Assembly: GCA_963674625.2 (NCBI GenBank)
Contig: CAXXXO010000001.1
Coordinates: forward strand, 248,001-312,000
Length of the DNA stretch: 64,000 bases
Source of the DNA: JALHFZ01 sp963674625
Lineage (GTDB): Bacteria; Synergistota; Synergistia; Synergistales; Aminobacteriaceae
Reading direction: 5' to 3'
Both the position numbers and the translations under genes were made by a program. Each line of letters starts with the position of its first letter. Position 1 is the first letter of the stretch. The notes under the pieces were generated by a model. That model saw only the letters and a list, made by a program, of their open reading frames with translations. It was not told the DNA's origin and did no database searches. Positions 32,776-40,630 of this stretch are shown one piece after another.

Positions 32776-33797
32776 TCCCTTCGCCGAAGCTGGCCGCAGG
32801 CGGCGTCGATGTCGGTACCCTTTTCTTTCCGTATTTCGTTTTCTATGTTGAGTCGGGTGAGAATGGCGGAAAAGGCCTTGATTCTCTCCGTGTCGGACCG
32901 CTGGAAAGAATCGTTCACGGGATTGTAGGGAATGAGGTTTATGTAGGCGTCCATCCCCGAGAGCAGGGCGGCCAGTTCATAGGCGAGTTCAGGTTCGTCG
33001 TTGATCTTCTGAATCATCACATATTCGAAGGTGATCCGCTCCCCGGTCTTCTCCTGATAAGTCTTCAGGGCTTTCATGAGGGCGCTCAGGGCAAACCTGC
33101 GATTCACGGGCATAAGCCGGCTCCTCAGGGCGTCGTTCGGAGCGTGGAGGGAGACGGAGAGGCGGACGGGAAAGCCAGATTCCGCGAGCTCGAGGATGCC
33201 GGGAACCACGCCGGAAGTGGAGATGGTGATGTGCCTGGCGCCGAGATTCCTCATTTTGGGGGAGTGGAGGATGGAGAGGGCCTTGAAGAGGGCGTCGGAG
33301 TTCAGAAAAGGCTCTCCCATGCCCATGAAGACCACATTGTTGATGTTGGTCCCGATTCTTTTTTCCATAGCGAGAAGCTGTCCCGTCATCTCACCGACGG
33401 TAAGATCCCTGGTGTACCCCGAATCGCCCGTGGCGCAGAAGGCACAGGCAAGAGGACAGCCCACCTGGCTCGAGAGGCAGGCCGTGGTGTGGTTCCCGTG
33501 GGAGAGGAGCACCGACTCGATCCGTTCGCCGTCGTAGAGCTGCCAGAGGAATTTCTTCGTTCCGTCCCTGGACGTCTCCTCCCGCACAGGAATGGGCGGA
33601 AGGATATGCAGTTCATAGGCCAGTTTTTCCCGAAGATCCTTGGGCAGGTTGGTCATTTCGTGGACATTGAAAACTTTTTTTTCGTAGATCCATGAACAGA
33701 TCTGGTCGGCCCGGTACCGGGGCAGCTCCAGCCTGTCGGTGCATATATCGACCCATTCCTCGTAGGTGAGGTCGAGAGCGTAAATTTCCTGATTCAT
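32763..33797 (-). CDS. rlmN: 23S rRNA (adenine-2503-C2)-methyltransferase / tRNA A37 methyltransferase
   Basis: The 344-residue radical-SAM enzyme methylates A2503 of 23S rRNA and, in some bacteria, A37 of certain tRNAs. The Fe-S triad is in CLSSQVGCPLACAFCATG, followed by VFMGMGEPFLN, ITISTSGVVPGI, LSVSLHAPND, YNPVND and the C-terminal Cys in DIDAACGQLR. ATG 33797 is preceded by GGAGG; an in-frame upstream ATG at 33896 would add 33 non-conserved residues. It heads the rlmN-feoA-feoB unit. Confidence 0.95.
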   Translation of the reverse strand: MNQEIYALDLTYEEWVDICTDRLELPRYRADQICSWIYEKKVFNVHEMTNLPKDLREKLAYELHILPPIPVREETSRDGTKKFLWQLYDGERIESVLLSHGNHTTACLSSQVGCPLACAFCATGDSGYTRDLTVGEMTGQLLAMEKRIGTNINNVVFMGMGEPFLNSDALFKALSILHSPKMRNLGARHITISTSGVVPGILELAESGFPVRLSVSLHAPNDALRSRLMPVNRRFALSALMKALKTYQEKTGERITFEYVMIQKINDEPELAYELAALLSGMDAYINLIPYNPVNDSFQRSDTERIKAFSAILTRLNIENEIRKEKGTDIDAACGQLRRRECGN

Positions 33798-34122
33798 AGG
33801 GTGCCTCCTGAGTCCGTTTTTTTGGTGCGCAAACAGCCTGAAACGACCCTGTATCATGTCATGACGCCTACGGGGTGTCAACGGCAAAAAACGCAATTAA
33901 AAAAGGAACGGCCCGCCTTCTTCTGAGGTTCTGTTTCTGAATCTCCATCGGAAAGGGGAGAGGCCGAAAGAGCAGGAAAGTACGGCGGCAGTGAAAAATA
34001 TTCAGGAGTATGCATTTACTGAAAAGAATGATAATAACTATGGACGGAGAAAAACAAGGCTGTACAATTAAAATGCTCACTTCAGGAGTTTCAATCAAAT
34101 AATATCTCAAGGAGGAATCGCC
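33798..34122. promoter_or_regulatory. Divergent control region (rlmN / DUF6305 gene)
   Basis: This 325-base region has no gene. Plus strand: TGGACG at 34041-34046 and TACAAT at 34063-34068 are 16 apart and form a plausible promoter for the DUF6305 gene, which has AAGGAGG before its ATG. Minus strand: TTGACA at 33876-33881 lacks a clear -10 at standard spacing. The middle is A+T-rich with no repeat that I can see. Confidence 0.45.
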
Positions 34123-34671
34123 ATGAAGAAAATTATCTTGACCGGAATAGCCCTGCTGCTTCTCTTCGCCGGATCAGCCTTTGCCGCCGATATCGTTCTG
34201 ACCTCTGTAGGCCAGAGCCCCGACTCCATGATGGTGCGGGTAGTCCTCCGAAAGGTAAAGATCGATGCCGAGAACGTTCCCCTTCTCAGGGCCGAAGATC
34301 TTGCGGACCAGAAAGTCCTCGTTGCCGTCCTGGGCGGCAGCTCCAAGGGACTGGGAGCTGCGGGCATCAATAAAGATCAGGAGATCGAGCGGGTCACCGC
34401 GCTTCTGAAAGCCGCCGCGGAAAAGGGAATGAAAATCCTTGTCATGCATATAGGCGGCGAAGGAAGGCGGGGAACCCTTTCCGACGCTTTCATCGAGGCT
34501 GCCGCCCCCTGGGGAGAGCGGTTCATCATCGTAGACGGCGGAAACAGCGACGGCATCTTCGACCGTCTGAAAAAGTCCCCTGACGTAAAGATCCTCACGG
34601 CTCCCACGGTAACAGAAACGGCTGAACCTCTCAAGTCCACCCTCTCCGAGTGGGGAGCGGCCGCTCACTAG
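34123..34671 (+). CDS. DUF6305-like exported protein
   Basis: This 182-residue protein has a clean signal peptide (MKKIILTGIALLLLFAGSAFA, cut at ADIV). The mature domain is a small alpha/beta fold: VLTSVGQSPDSMMVRVVLRK, VLVAVLGGSSKGLGAAGINKDQEI, MKILVMHIGGEGRRG and FIIVDGGNSDGIFDRL. I associate it with DUF6305, of unknown function. The glycine-rich loops could hold a small ligand. Only 17 bases separate it from a TRAP-like permease that lacks DctP and DctQ partners, so it may act as that permease's binding or accessory protein (inference). Confidence 0.75.
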   Translation: MKKIILTGIALLLLFAGSAFAADIVLTSVGQSPDSMMVRVVLRKVKIDAENVPLLRAEDLADQKVLVAVLGGSSKGLGAAGINKDQEIERVTALLKAAAEKGMKILVMHIGGEGRRGTLSDAFIEAAAPWGERFIIVDGGNSDGIFDRLKKSPDVKILTAPTVTETAEPLKSTLSEWGAAAH

Positions 34672-34688
34672 GCTGTCGGTGCCCTTCC

Positions 34689-35978
34689 ATGGACTGGTTC
34701 TGGCCTGAAGGATTTTATACGCTGCTGATGGTGGGGAGCTTCGTCTTCGGGGCCTTTGCCCTGAAGCTCCCCATCGCCATCGCTCTCGGGGCCGCAGCAG
34801 CAGTCGGTGCCCTCGCCGGCGGAGAGGGGTTTCCCCTCCGGCATTTCGTCGAGGGAACCTTCGGCTATCTCGACACCATACTGATCATCGCCACGGCAAT
34901 GATCTTCATGAAAACGGTTCAGAAGACGGGGCTTCTCGAAAGCCTGGCGGCCTGGGTGATACGGAAATTCAGGCGCGCCCCTCTTTTTCTCACCCTGGGG
35001 CTCATGTTCATCATCATGGTCCCCGGAATGATCACCGGCTCTTCAACCGCAGCCGTGCTTACCACGGGAGCTCTCGTCGCCCCTGTGCTCATTCGCCTCG
35101 GCGTTCCGGTTCTCAAGACGGCGGCGGCCATCGCCCTGGGCGCCATCTACGGAATGATCGCCCCTCCCGTCAACGTCCCCGCCATGATCATAGGAGGCGG
35201 CATCGATATGCCCTACGTCGGCTTCGCCTGGCCCCTTCTGGTCTGCACCGTTCCGCTGGCGATTTTTGCCGGGCTGATACTCATCTATCCCTCTCTCAGA
35301 AAGGGGGCCGGAGACGAAGCGGAACTGGAAGCGCAGCTTCGGAAGATGGAGGAGGCCCCCCTTTCTCTCCGCCTTCTTCTTCCCATCTTCGTCCTCGTGA
35401 TCCTCATGGCCGGAGAGCAGTTCTTCCCCCGCTTGTGGCCCCCCCTCGGTCTGCCCGTGAACTTTCTCCTCGCGGCTCTCTCGGCCCTTTTTACAGGAAG
35501 ACCGCTGAACTTTCTGACCGCCTCCCGGGAGGCAGTGGATGACGCCATTCCGGTGCTCGGCATTCTCATGGGCGTGGGCATGTTCATCCAGATCATGACC
35601 CTCATAGGGGTTCAGGGGTTCATCGTCGTCTCCGTGCTCGCCCTTCCCGCATGGCTCATGTACCTCGGTATGGCCACGTCCATTCCCCTCTTCGGCGCCG
35701 TGTCGGCCTTCGGAGCGGCCTCCGTCCTCGGTGTTCCCTTTCTGCTGGCCCTGCTCGGCCGCAACGAGATCATGGTGGCCTCGGCCCTCAGCCTACTGGC
35801 GGGGCTCGGCGACCTCATGCCCCCCACGGCCCTCGCAGGAATATTCGCAGCCCAGGTGGTGGGGGAGGAAAATTACTTCAGGGTGCTTCGGTACTGTCTG
35901 GTCCCGGCGGTGGTCACTGCCGTCTGGGCCATGGTGGTCATTCTCAACTCCAATGTCATCATGAGCTATCTGCCTTAG
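34689..35978 (+). CDS. TRAP-like large permease (DctM-related)
   Basis: This 429-residue polytopic protein has DctM-like signatures: MVPGMITGSSTAAVLTTGALVAPVLIRLGV and ALGAIYGMIAPPVNVPAMIIGGGIDMPY. LGDLMPPTALAGIFAAQVVGEENYF closes the protein. No DctP or DctQ gene adjoins; instead a DUF6305 secreted protein precedes it and a 47-residue membrane protein follows it by 12 bases. ATG 34689 starts MDWFWPEGFY and is preferred over upstream in-frame codons inside the previous gene. The ligand may be an acyl amino acid or aspartate-like compound, given the M14 hydrolase downstream (inference). Confidence 0.82.
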   Translation: MDWFWPEGFYTLLMVGSFVFGAFALKLPIAIALGAAAAVGALAGGEGFPLRHFVEGTFGYLDTILIIATAMIFMKTVQKTGLLESLAAWVIRKFRRAPLFLTLGLMFIIMVPGMITGSSTAAVLTTGALVAPVLIRLGVPVLKTAAAIALGAIYGMIAPPVNVPAMIIGGGIDMPYVGFAWPLLVCTVPLAIFAGLILIYPSLRKGAGDEAELEAQLRKMEEAPLSLRLLLPIFVLVILMAGEQFFPRLWPPLGLPVNFLLAALSALFTGRPLNFLTASREAVDDAIPVLGILMGVGMFIQIMTLIGVQGFIVVSVLALPAWLMYLGMATSIPLFGAVSAFGAASVLGVPFLLALLGRNEIMVASALSLLAGLGDLMPPTALAGIFAAQVVGEENYFRVLRYCLVPAVVTAVWAMVVILNSNVIMSYLP

Positions 35979-35990
35979 GAGGAACATATC

Positions 35991-36134
35991 ATGACCCTTG
36001 TCTATCGCGCCATCGTGCTCTTCGTCCTTCTTCTCGTGATAAGCTGCCAGTTCCGGGAAAAGGACTTCTGGAAGCAGGCCACTGCCGCCCTCGTGGTCGT
36101 GCCCCTTGTCCTCCGGCTGCTGCTCATCAAGTAG
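35991..36134 (+). CDS. 47-residue membrane protein
   Basis: AGGAGG at 35977-35982 lies 8 bases before ATG 35991. The frame encodes MTLVYRAIVLFVLLLVISCQ, a short polar turn (FREKDFWKQ), then a second hydrophobic segment ending LRLLLIK. Two short membrane helices with a charged hairpin are predicted. It fits exactly between the permease and the hydrolase (12 and 13 base gaps) with its own strong ribosome site, which argues it is real. It may replace a DctQ-type subunit, though it is far smaller. Confidence 0.7.
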   Translation: MTLVYRAIVLFVLLLVISCQFREKDFWKQATAALVVVPLVLRLLLIK

Positions 36135-36147
36135 AGGACGAACAGAG

Positions 36148-37281
36148 ATGAAAATCAGGGGAACCCATCTTACGGCCCTTCTTCTCCTTCTGGCAGCCCT
36201 CGTAGTGAGCGCTCTGGCAGGCAGAAACTTCATGAGCATGTGGAAGGACGATGTCTTTCTGCCTGCCCCGGGGTTCGAGAAGCACCTGCTCTCCGAATGG
36301 CACGAAGGGATCAAAAACACCCCGGCGGATATCCCCGTCTACATTCAGCAGGGCCCGGAACCCGGAGGAACGGTATTCCTCATGGGGGGAACCCATCCCA
36401 CTGAGCCTGCCTCGGCAACCACGGCCACCCTCTTTCTCGAACGGGCGAAGGTCACGAGAGGGAGGCTCATCGTAATAACCCAGGTAAACAGCATGGGGTT
36501 CACCCACAACTCGCCCCAGGAGGCCCATCCCCAGCATCTGACCTTTATCACCGCCGACGGGAGTCCCCGGACATTCCGGTACGGATCGCGCCTGACGAAC
36601 CCCATCTACGAATGGCCCTCGCCGGACATCTACATCCATCCCGCCTCGGGGCAGCAGCTTCCGGGAAAGGAGCGGGGAAATCTGAACCGCTGCTATCCGG
36701 GCGTTCCGGACGGTTCCCTTACGGAGCAGCTCGCCTACGCCCTCACCGAGATGATACGGAAAGAGAAGGTGGACCTCGCCTTCGACCTTCACGAGGCCTC
36801 CCCGGAATATCCGGTGGTGAACGCCATCGTCGCCCACGAACGGAGCATGGAGCTCGCCGCCATGACCGCCATGGACCTGGAGTTCAAGGGGATCCCCATC
36901 CGCCTCGAGCCCTCCCCGAAGAACCTCCGGGGACTGACCCACAGGGAGTGGGGGGACTACACGGACACCATGCCCATCCTCATGGAGACGGGCAACCCCG
37001 TCCAGGGACGCTTCCGGGGAAAGACGGACGAACGGCTCGCCCTGACGGGAGTGGACAAAGCCTATGTGAAAGCCGCGGCCCTCGGCCGTCTCTACATCCC
37101 CTATGACGGTTCCCAGCCCATCGAATACCGTGTGGGGAGGCATACTGCGGCTGTCCTCTCCTTCCTGGACAATCTGGAGCTTCTCGACGAATCGAAAGCG
37201 GTGAGAGTAGAGAATATCCCTTCCTTCGAAGATCTCCAGAAAAAGGGCGTGGGATATTTCCTGACGCCGGCGAAACTTTAG
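36148..37281 (+). CDS. Aspartoacylase/succinylglutamate desuccinylase-like M14 hydrolase
   Basis: This 377-residue zinc hydrolase has an N-terminal membrane or signal segment (HLTALLLLLAALVVSALAG). Zinc ligands are visible in FLMGGTHPTEPASATT (H and E) and in DLAFDLHEASPEYP; RLTNPIYEWPSPDIY and NRCYPG supply substrate-binding residues. It would remove an acyl group from an acyl-amino acid outside the cytoplasm or at the membrane. It is the fourth gene of a tight unit with DUF6305, permease and small membrane protein, and 117 bases before the gamma-glutamyltransferase gene. Substrate unknown. Confidence 0.8.
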   Translation: MKIRGTHLTALLLLLAALVVSALAGRNFMSMWKDDVFLPAPGFEKHLLSEWHEGIKNTPADIPVYIQQGPEPGGTVFLMGGTHPTEPASATTATLFLERAKVTRGRLIVITQVNSMGFTHNSPQEAHPQHLTFITADGSPRTFRYGSRLTNPIYEWPSPDIYIHPASGQQLPGKERGNLNRCYPGVPDGSLTEQLAYALTEMIRKEKVDLAFDLHEASPEYPVVNAIVAHERSMELAAMTAMDLEFKGIPIRLEPSPKNLRGLTHREWGDYTDTMPILMETGNPVQGRFRGKTDERLALTGVDKAYVKAAALGRLYIPYDGSQPIEYRVGRHTAAVLSFLDNLELLDESKAVRVENIPSFEDLQKKGVGYFLTPAKL

Positions 37282-37398
37282 AAGATAAAAAATTTTTTTC
37301 GCCGAAGGCGGGGTGATTCCCGGCAGAAAAGTCTCAAGGATTTACGGAGTTATTTCCCCGGAAACAAAGGAAACATCAATCCAAGGAGGTGTTTTTGT

Positions 37399-39114
37399 AT
37401 GAGAAAGGCACTGGTCGGAATTCTTGTTGTGGTTCTTTTGTGCTGCAGTGCGGCGGCCTTCGCCGGCGAAACGAAGGAGGTCTACGCGGAGAAGGGGATG
37501 GTCTCATCGGCCCATGAACTGGCGTCGAAGGCGGGGGTTGAAATCCTGCAGAAGGGCGGAAACGCCATAGATGCCGCCATGGCCACAATGCTCGCCCTGA
37601 ACGTGGTGGAGTCCAACGCCTCGGGCATCGGCGGCGGGGGATTCACCACCATCCGCTTCGCCAAGACGGGCGAAGTGGTGGAGTTCGACTATCGTGAAGT
37701 GGCCCCCCTTTCCGCTACGAAGGACATGTATGCTTCCGAGGCCTCGAAGAAGGCGAAGGAGTCCATGCTCGGCGGCAAGGCCGTGGGAGTTCCGGGAATA
37801 GTGAAGGGAATCTTCACCATTCTGAACAAGTACGGGACAATGACCTTCGCCGAGGTGGCCGCTCCGGCCATCCGTCTCGCCGAGGAGGGGTTCGCCGTCC
37901 ACCCCATGCAGAAGCAGATCGTCACGGACGAATTCGAAAAACTCACCAAATACAGCCCCAACACCGTCTGGCTTCCGGGAGGCCTTCCTCCCGAGGCGGA
38001 TTTTGTCCTCAAGCAGCCCGAACTGGCGAAGGCCTTCCGGCTTCTTGCCTCTGACGGCCCCGACGCCTTCTACAACGGCCCCATCGGCGAGGCCATGATC
38101 GCAGCGGTGAACAAAAACGGCGGCGCAATGACCATGCAGGATCTGAAGAATTACAGCCTCATCGAGCAGAAGCCCGTCCACGGAACCTACCGGGGATATT
38201 CCATCTACTCCACCCCTCCCGCATCCAGCGGCGGAACCCACATCGTCCAGCTCCTGAACATCATGGAAAACTTCCCCGTGGGGACGTGGAAGCACAATTC
38301 TCCCGAGTATCTCCACACACTCGCCGAGGCCATGAAGCTTGTCTTTGCCGACCGGCAGAAGTACATGGCCGATACGGCCTTCGTCAAGGTCCCTCTTCAG
38401 GGGCTTTCGAGCAAGGAGTACGCAAAACAGCTTGCCGGGAAAATCAAGCCCTACGACGTAATGATGGAAGTTCCGGCGGGAGATCCCTGGCCCTTCGACG
38501 GGGTGAAGAAGTCATCCTTCACCGGCGGGGGCGGAGACGTCCATATGTCCACCAGCTCCTTCTCCGTGGTTGACGCCGAGGGCAACATCGTGGCCTCCAC
38601 GAATACGGTGAACTACTTCTTCGGGTCGGGAGTGATCGTTCCCGAGTACGGCTTCGTCCTGAACAACGAGATGGACGACTTCGCCCAGAGCCCCGAGAGC
38701 GTCAACGCACCGGAACCGGGAAAGCGCCCCCTGTCCTCCATGTCTCCTACGATCCTTCTCGATCCTGAGGGCCGTCCCTTCATGACCCTGGGTGCCGCCG
38801 GAGCCATGCGGATCATCACCGCAGTGAGCCAGATCGTCATGAACGTGGTGGACTTCGGCATGTCCATGGACGAGGCCATCGAGCAGCCCCGGATCTTCAA
38901 TCCCGCCGGAGGCGGCAAGGCCGGCAAGCTTCTCATCGAGGAGGGAATCGATCCCGATACCGTGAACTATCTGAAGCTCAGGGGGCATGACCTGGAAGTT
39001 CGCCCCTTCGGAGGTTATTTCGGAACGGCCCAGGGAATCCGCTTCGACTGGAAGAAGAACAGCATCAACGGCGGCGCGGACAGCCGCCGTCTCGGAGTGC
39101 CCGTAGGGTACTGA
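37399..39114 (+). CDS. ggt: Gamma-glutamyltransferase family protein (GGT/CapD-like)
   Basis: The 571-residue Ntn-hydrolase precursor has a signal peptide ending SAAAFA. GGNAIDAAMATMLALNVVESNASGIGGGGF is the N-terminal GGT signature, GTYRGYSIYSTPPASSGGTHIVQLLNI the acceptor region. Autocleavage is expected before Thr385 in GDVHMSTSSFSVVD, where the common TTH motif reads T-S-S. RPLSSMSPTILLD and GAAGAMRIITA follow. It could hydrolyse or transfer gamma-glutamyl bonds in the periplasm. With pgsB/pgsC directly downstream, a CapD/PgsS-like role in polymer trimming or anchoring is likely. CAAGGAGGTG precedes the ATG. Confidence 0.92.
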   Translation: MRKALVGILVVVLLCCSAAAFAGETKEVYAEKGMVSSAHELASKAGVEILQKGGNAIDAAMATMLALNVVESNASGIGGGGFTTIRFAKTGEVVEFDYREVAPLSATKDMYASEASKKAKESMLGGKAVGVPGIVKGIFTILNKYGTMTFAEVAAPAIRLAEEGFAVHPMQKQIVTDEFEKLTKYSPNTVWLPGGLPPEADFVLKQPELAKAFRLLASDGPDAFYNGPIGEAMIAAVNKNGGAMTMQDLKNYSLIEQKPVHGTYRGYSIYSTPPASSGGTHIVQLLNIMENFPVGTWKHNSPEYLHTLAEAMKLVFADRQKYMADTAFVKVPLQGLSSKEYAKQLAGKIKPYDVMMEVPAGDPWPFDGVKKSSFTGGGGDVHMSTSSFSVVDAEGNIVASTNTVNYFFGSGVIVPEYGFVLNNEMDDFAQSPESVNAPEPGKRPLSSMSPTILLDPEGRPFMTLGAAGAMRIITAVSQIVMNVVDFGMSMDEAIEQPRIFNPAGGGKAGKLLIEEGIDPDTVNYLKLRGHDLEVRPFGGYFGTAQGIRFDWKKNSINGGADSRRLGVPVGY

Positions 39115-39133
39115 AAAAGCGAGGCGCAGGGAA

Positions 39134-39163
39134 GGAAGGCCGGAAATCCGGCCTTCCTTTTTT
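39134..39163 (+). terminator. Strong intrinsic terminator between ggt and pgsB
   Basis: GGAAGGCCGG at 39134-39143 and CCGGCCTTCC at 39148-39157 form a perfect 10-bp stem with a 4-base loop followed by TTTTTT. It should end the ggt message, so pgsB transcription needs read-through or its own promoter; TAGAAT at 39181-39186 is the only -10-like element before ATG 39193. Confidence 0.88.
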
Positions 39164-39192
39164 AATCTTCGGGGATGGGGTAGAATGGCGTC

Positions 39193-40206
39193 ATGAAAAA
39201 AAGGGCAGACTTTCCCTATTCTGTACTCGTCACGGGAAGCCGGGGAAAAAGCTCCATGGTCCGCCTGATTACGGCGGCTCTCGGAGGTGCCGGTCTTCAA
39301 ACGAGAGGACGGATCACAGGTGTCCTTCCCCGGGAGATCACCGGGACGGCCGAGACGCTGATCCTCCGCTCCGGCCCCGGAAATGTGGAGGAGATGAAGT
39401 GGTGGATTGCCTCCCTTCCTGCGGGTACGGAAGCCGTGGTCCTCGAGAACAGCGCTGTGGACCCGGAGCTTCAGCCTCTGGCCTTCCGGTGGCTCCATCC
39501 TTCCTGCACTGTCCTCACGAATGTCCGCCCCGACCACGAGGAGGTCTGGGGGGCAGGGGAGAGAAGCGCCATCCAGGCGCTTTCCGCGGGGATCGAGGGA
39601 GGTCCGGTAATCCTGCCTCGATCCGTGGCGGAGATCCCCCTTTTACGAGAGATATTGGAGGAAAAGGGGTGTGACCTCTTGCCCTGCCCCGACGGGGTGT
39701 CCTACATGGAAATCCATCTGGCTCTCACGGAAGGGGCCTGCCGCTTTTTCGGTCTTGACGAAAAGAAAGGACTTGCCGCCGCCCGGGCCCTCCCGCAGGA
39801 TCTGGCGGATTTCCGCCTCTTCTCCGAGGCAGAGGGGATTCTGGCCTCCGCTTTCTCGGCAAACGACACCGAATCCACGGAGGAGCTTTTCCGCACAACC
39901 GGCTGGAAGCGGGAGGAGACCGCGATCCTCTACAATTCCCGGCGGGATCGTTTCGCCCGGCTGCATTCCTTCCTCCCCTGGTTCCGCTCCTTTCCGTGGA
40001 AAGGGGTGTTTCTCATGGGAAGCCGCCCTCTTTTTCTGCCCCCTGGCATGGAGGCCGCTCCGGTGAGAGATGTGGCGGGATTCGAAGAATTCGTATCCGC
40101 CTCGGGGCATGTCTTCGGCTGCGGCAATGTGGCGGGGATCCCCCTCGATTTCCTGCTGCGCAGGACAGACGAAAAGGAAGGTGGGCAGCACGTACGGCAA
40201 CGCTGA
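39193..40206 (+). CDS. pgsB: Poly-gamma-glutamate synthase subunit PgsB/CapB (Mur-ligase type)
   Basis: The 337-residue ATP-dependent amide ligase has the Mur-ligase loop VTGSRGKSSMVRLI (13-26), ENSAVDPELQPL (metal and ATP site), TNVRPDHEEVWG (DH motif) and ILYNSRRDR (NxxxD, ribose site). PgsB joins glutamate through gamma-carboxyl links. It is somewhat shorter than Bacillus PgsB (about 393 residues). The frame overlaps pgsC by 26 bases, a typical pgsBC arrangement. It starts a compact operon that runs to the LarA-like gene. Confidence 0.88.
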   Translation: MKKRADFPYSVLVTGSRGKSSMVRLITAALGGAGLQTRGRITGVLPREITGTAETLILRSGPGNVEEMKWWIASLPAGTEAVVLENSAVDPELQPLAFRWLHPSCTVLTNVRPDHEEVWGAGERSAIQALSAGIEGGPVILPRSVAEIPLLREILEEKGCDLLPCPDGVSYMEIHLALTEGACRFFGLDEKKGLAAARALPQDLADFRLFSEAEGILASAFSANDTESTEELFRTTGWKREETAILYNSRRDRFARLHSFLPWFRSFPWKGVFLMGSRPLFLPPGMEAAPVRDVAGFEEFVSASGHVFGCGNVAGIPLDFLLRRTDEKEGGQHVRQR

Positions 40207-40630
40207 GATCCTTCTGCTGGCCCTCGGAATCGCCCTGGGCATGTTTTTTTATTCCCGTACGGGGTATTCGCCGGGGGGGATCATTACCCCGGGGTTCCTC
40301 GCCCTCGAGCTTGCCTCCCCTGAGCGGGTAGGTGCTCTTCTCCTGTCGGCCGGGGCCGTTGCCCTGCTCCTGACCCTCGCCGTGAGGGCCACGGGGATCT
40401 ACGGCCGCCAGCGGACGGGCCTGGCCATGCTGCTGGCCCTCGGAATCCGTCTTCTTTTCGGCGGTCTTTTCTCTCTCTCATCCCTGTGGGTCGGGTGGGT
40501 CATCCCGGGGCTGCTCGGAGCGGACATGCAGCGCCAGGGAGTCCTTCCCACCCTGGGGGCGTCCTTCGCGACCGCCCTGGCGGCAGCCATGGCCGCCGCG
40601 CTGATCGCTGCCGCCGGAGGAAGAGTATGA
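40181..40630 (+). CDS. pgsC: Poly-gamma-glutamate synthase membrane subunit PgsC/CapC
   Basis: GTG 40181 opens a 149-residue protein, the same length as Bacillus PgsC. Hydrophobic helices dominate. The family signature YSRTGYSPGGIITPGFLALEL aligns with AEKTGIVPAGLVVPGYLGLVF, and LWVGWVIPGLLGADMQRQGVLPTLGASF with the Bacillus IIVPGLIANTIQRQGLTITFGS segment. It overlaps pgsB by 26 bases and the next gene by ATGA. It is the integral partner of PgsB in polymer synthesis and export. Confidence 0.9.
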   Translation: MGSTYGNAEILLLALGIALGMFFYSRTGYSPGGIITPGFLALELASPERVGALLLSAGAVALLLTLAVRATGIYGRQRTGLAMLLALGIRLLFGGLFSLSSLWVGWVIPGLLGADMQRQGVLPTLGASFATALAAAMAAALIAAAGGRV

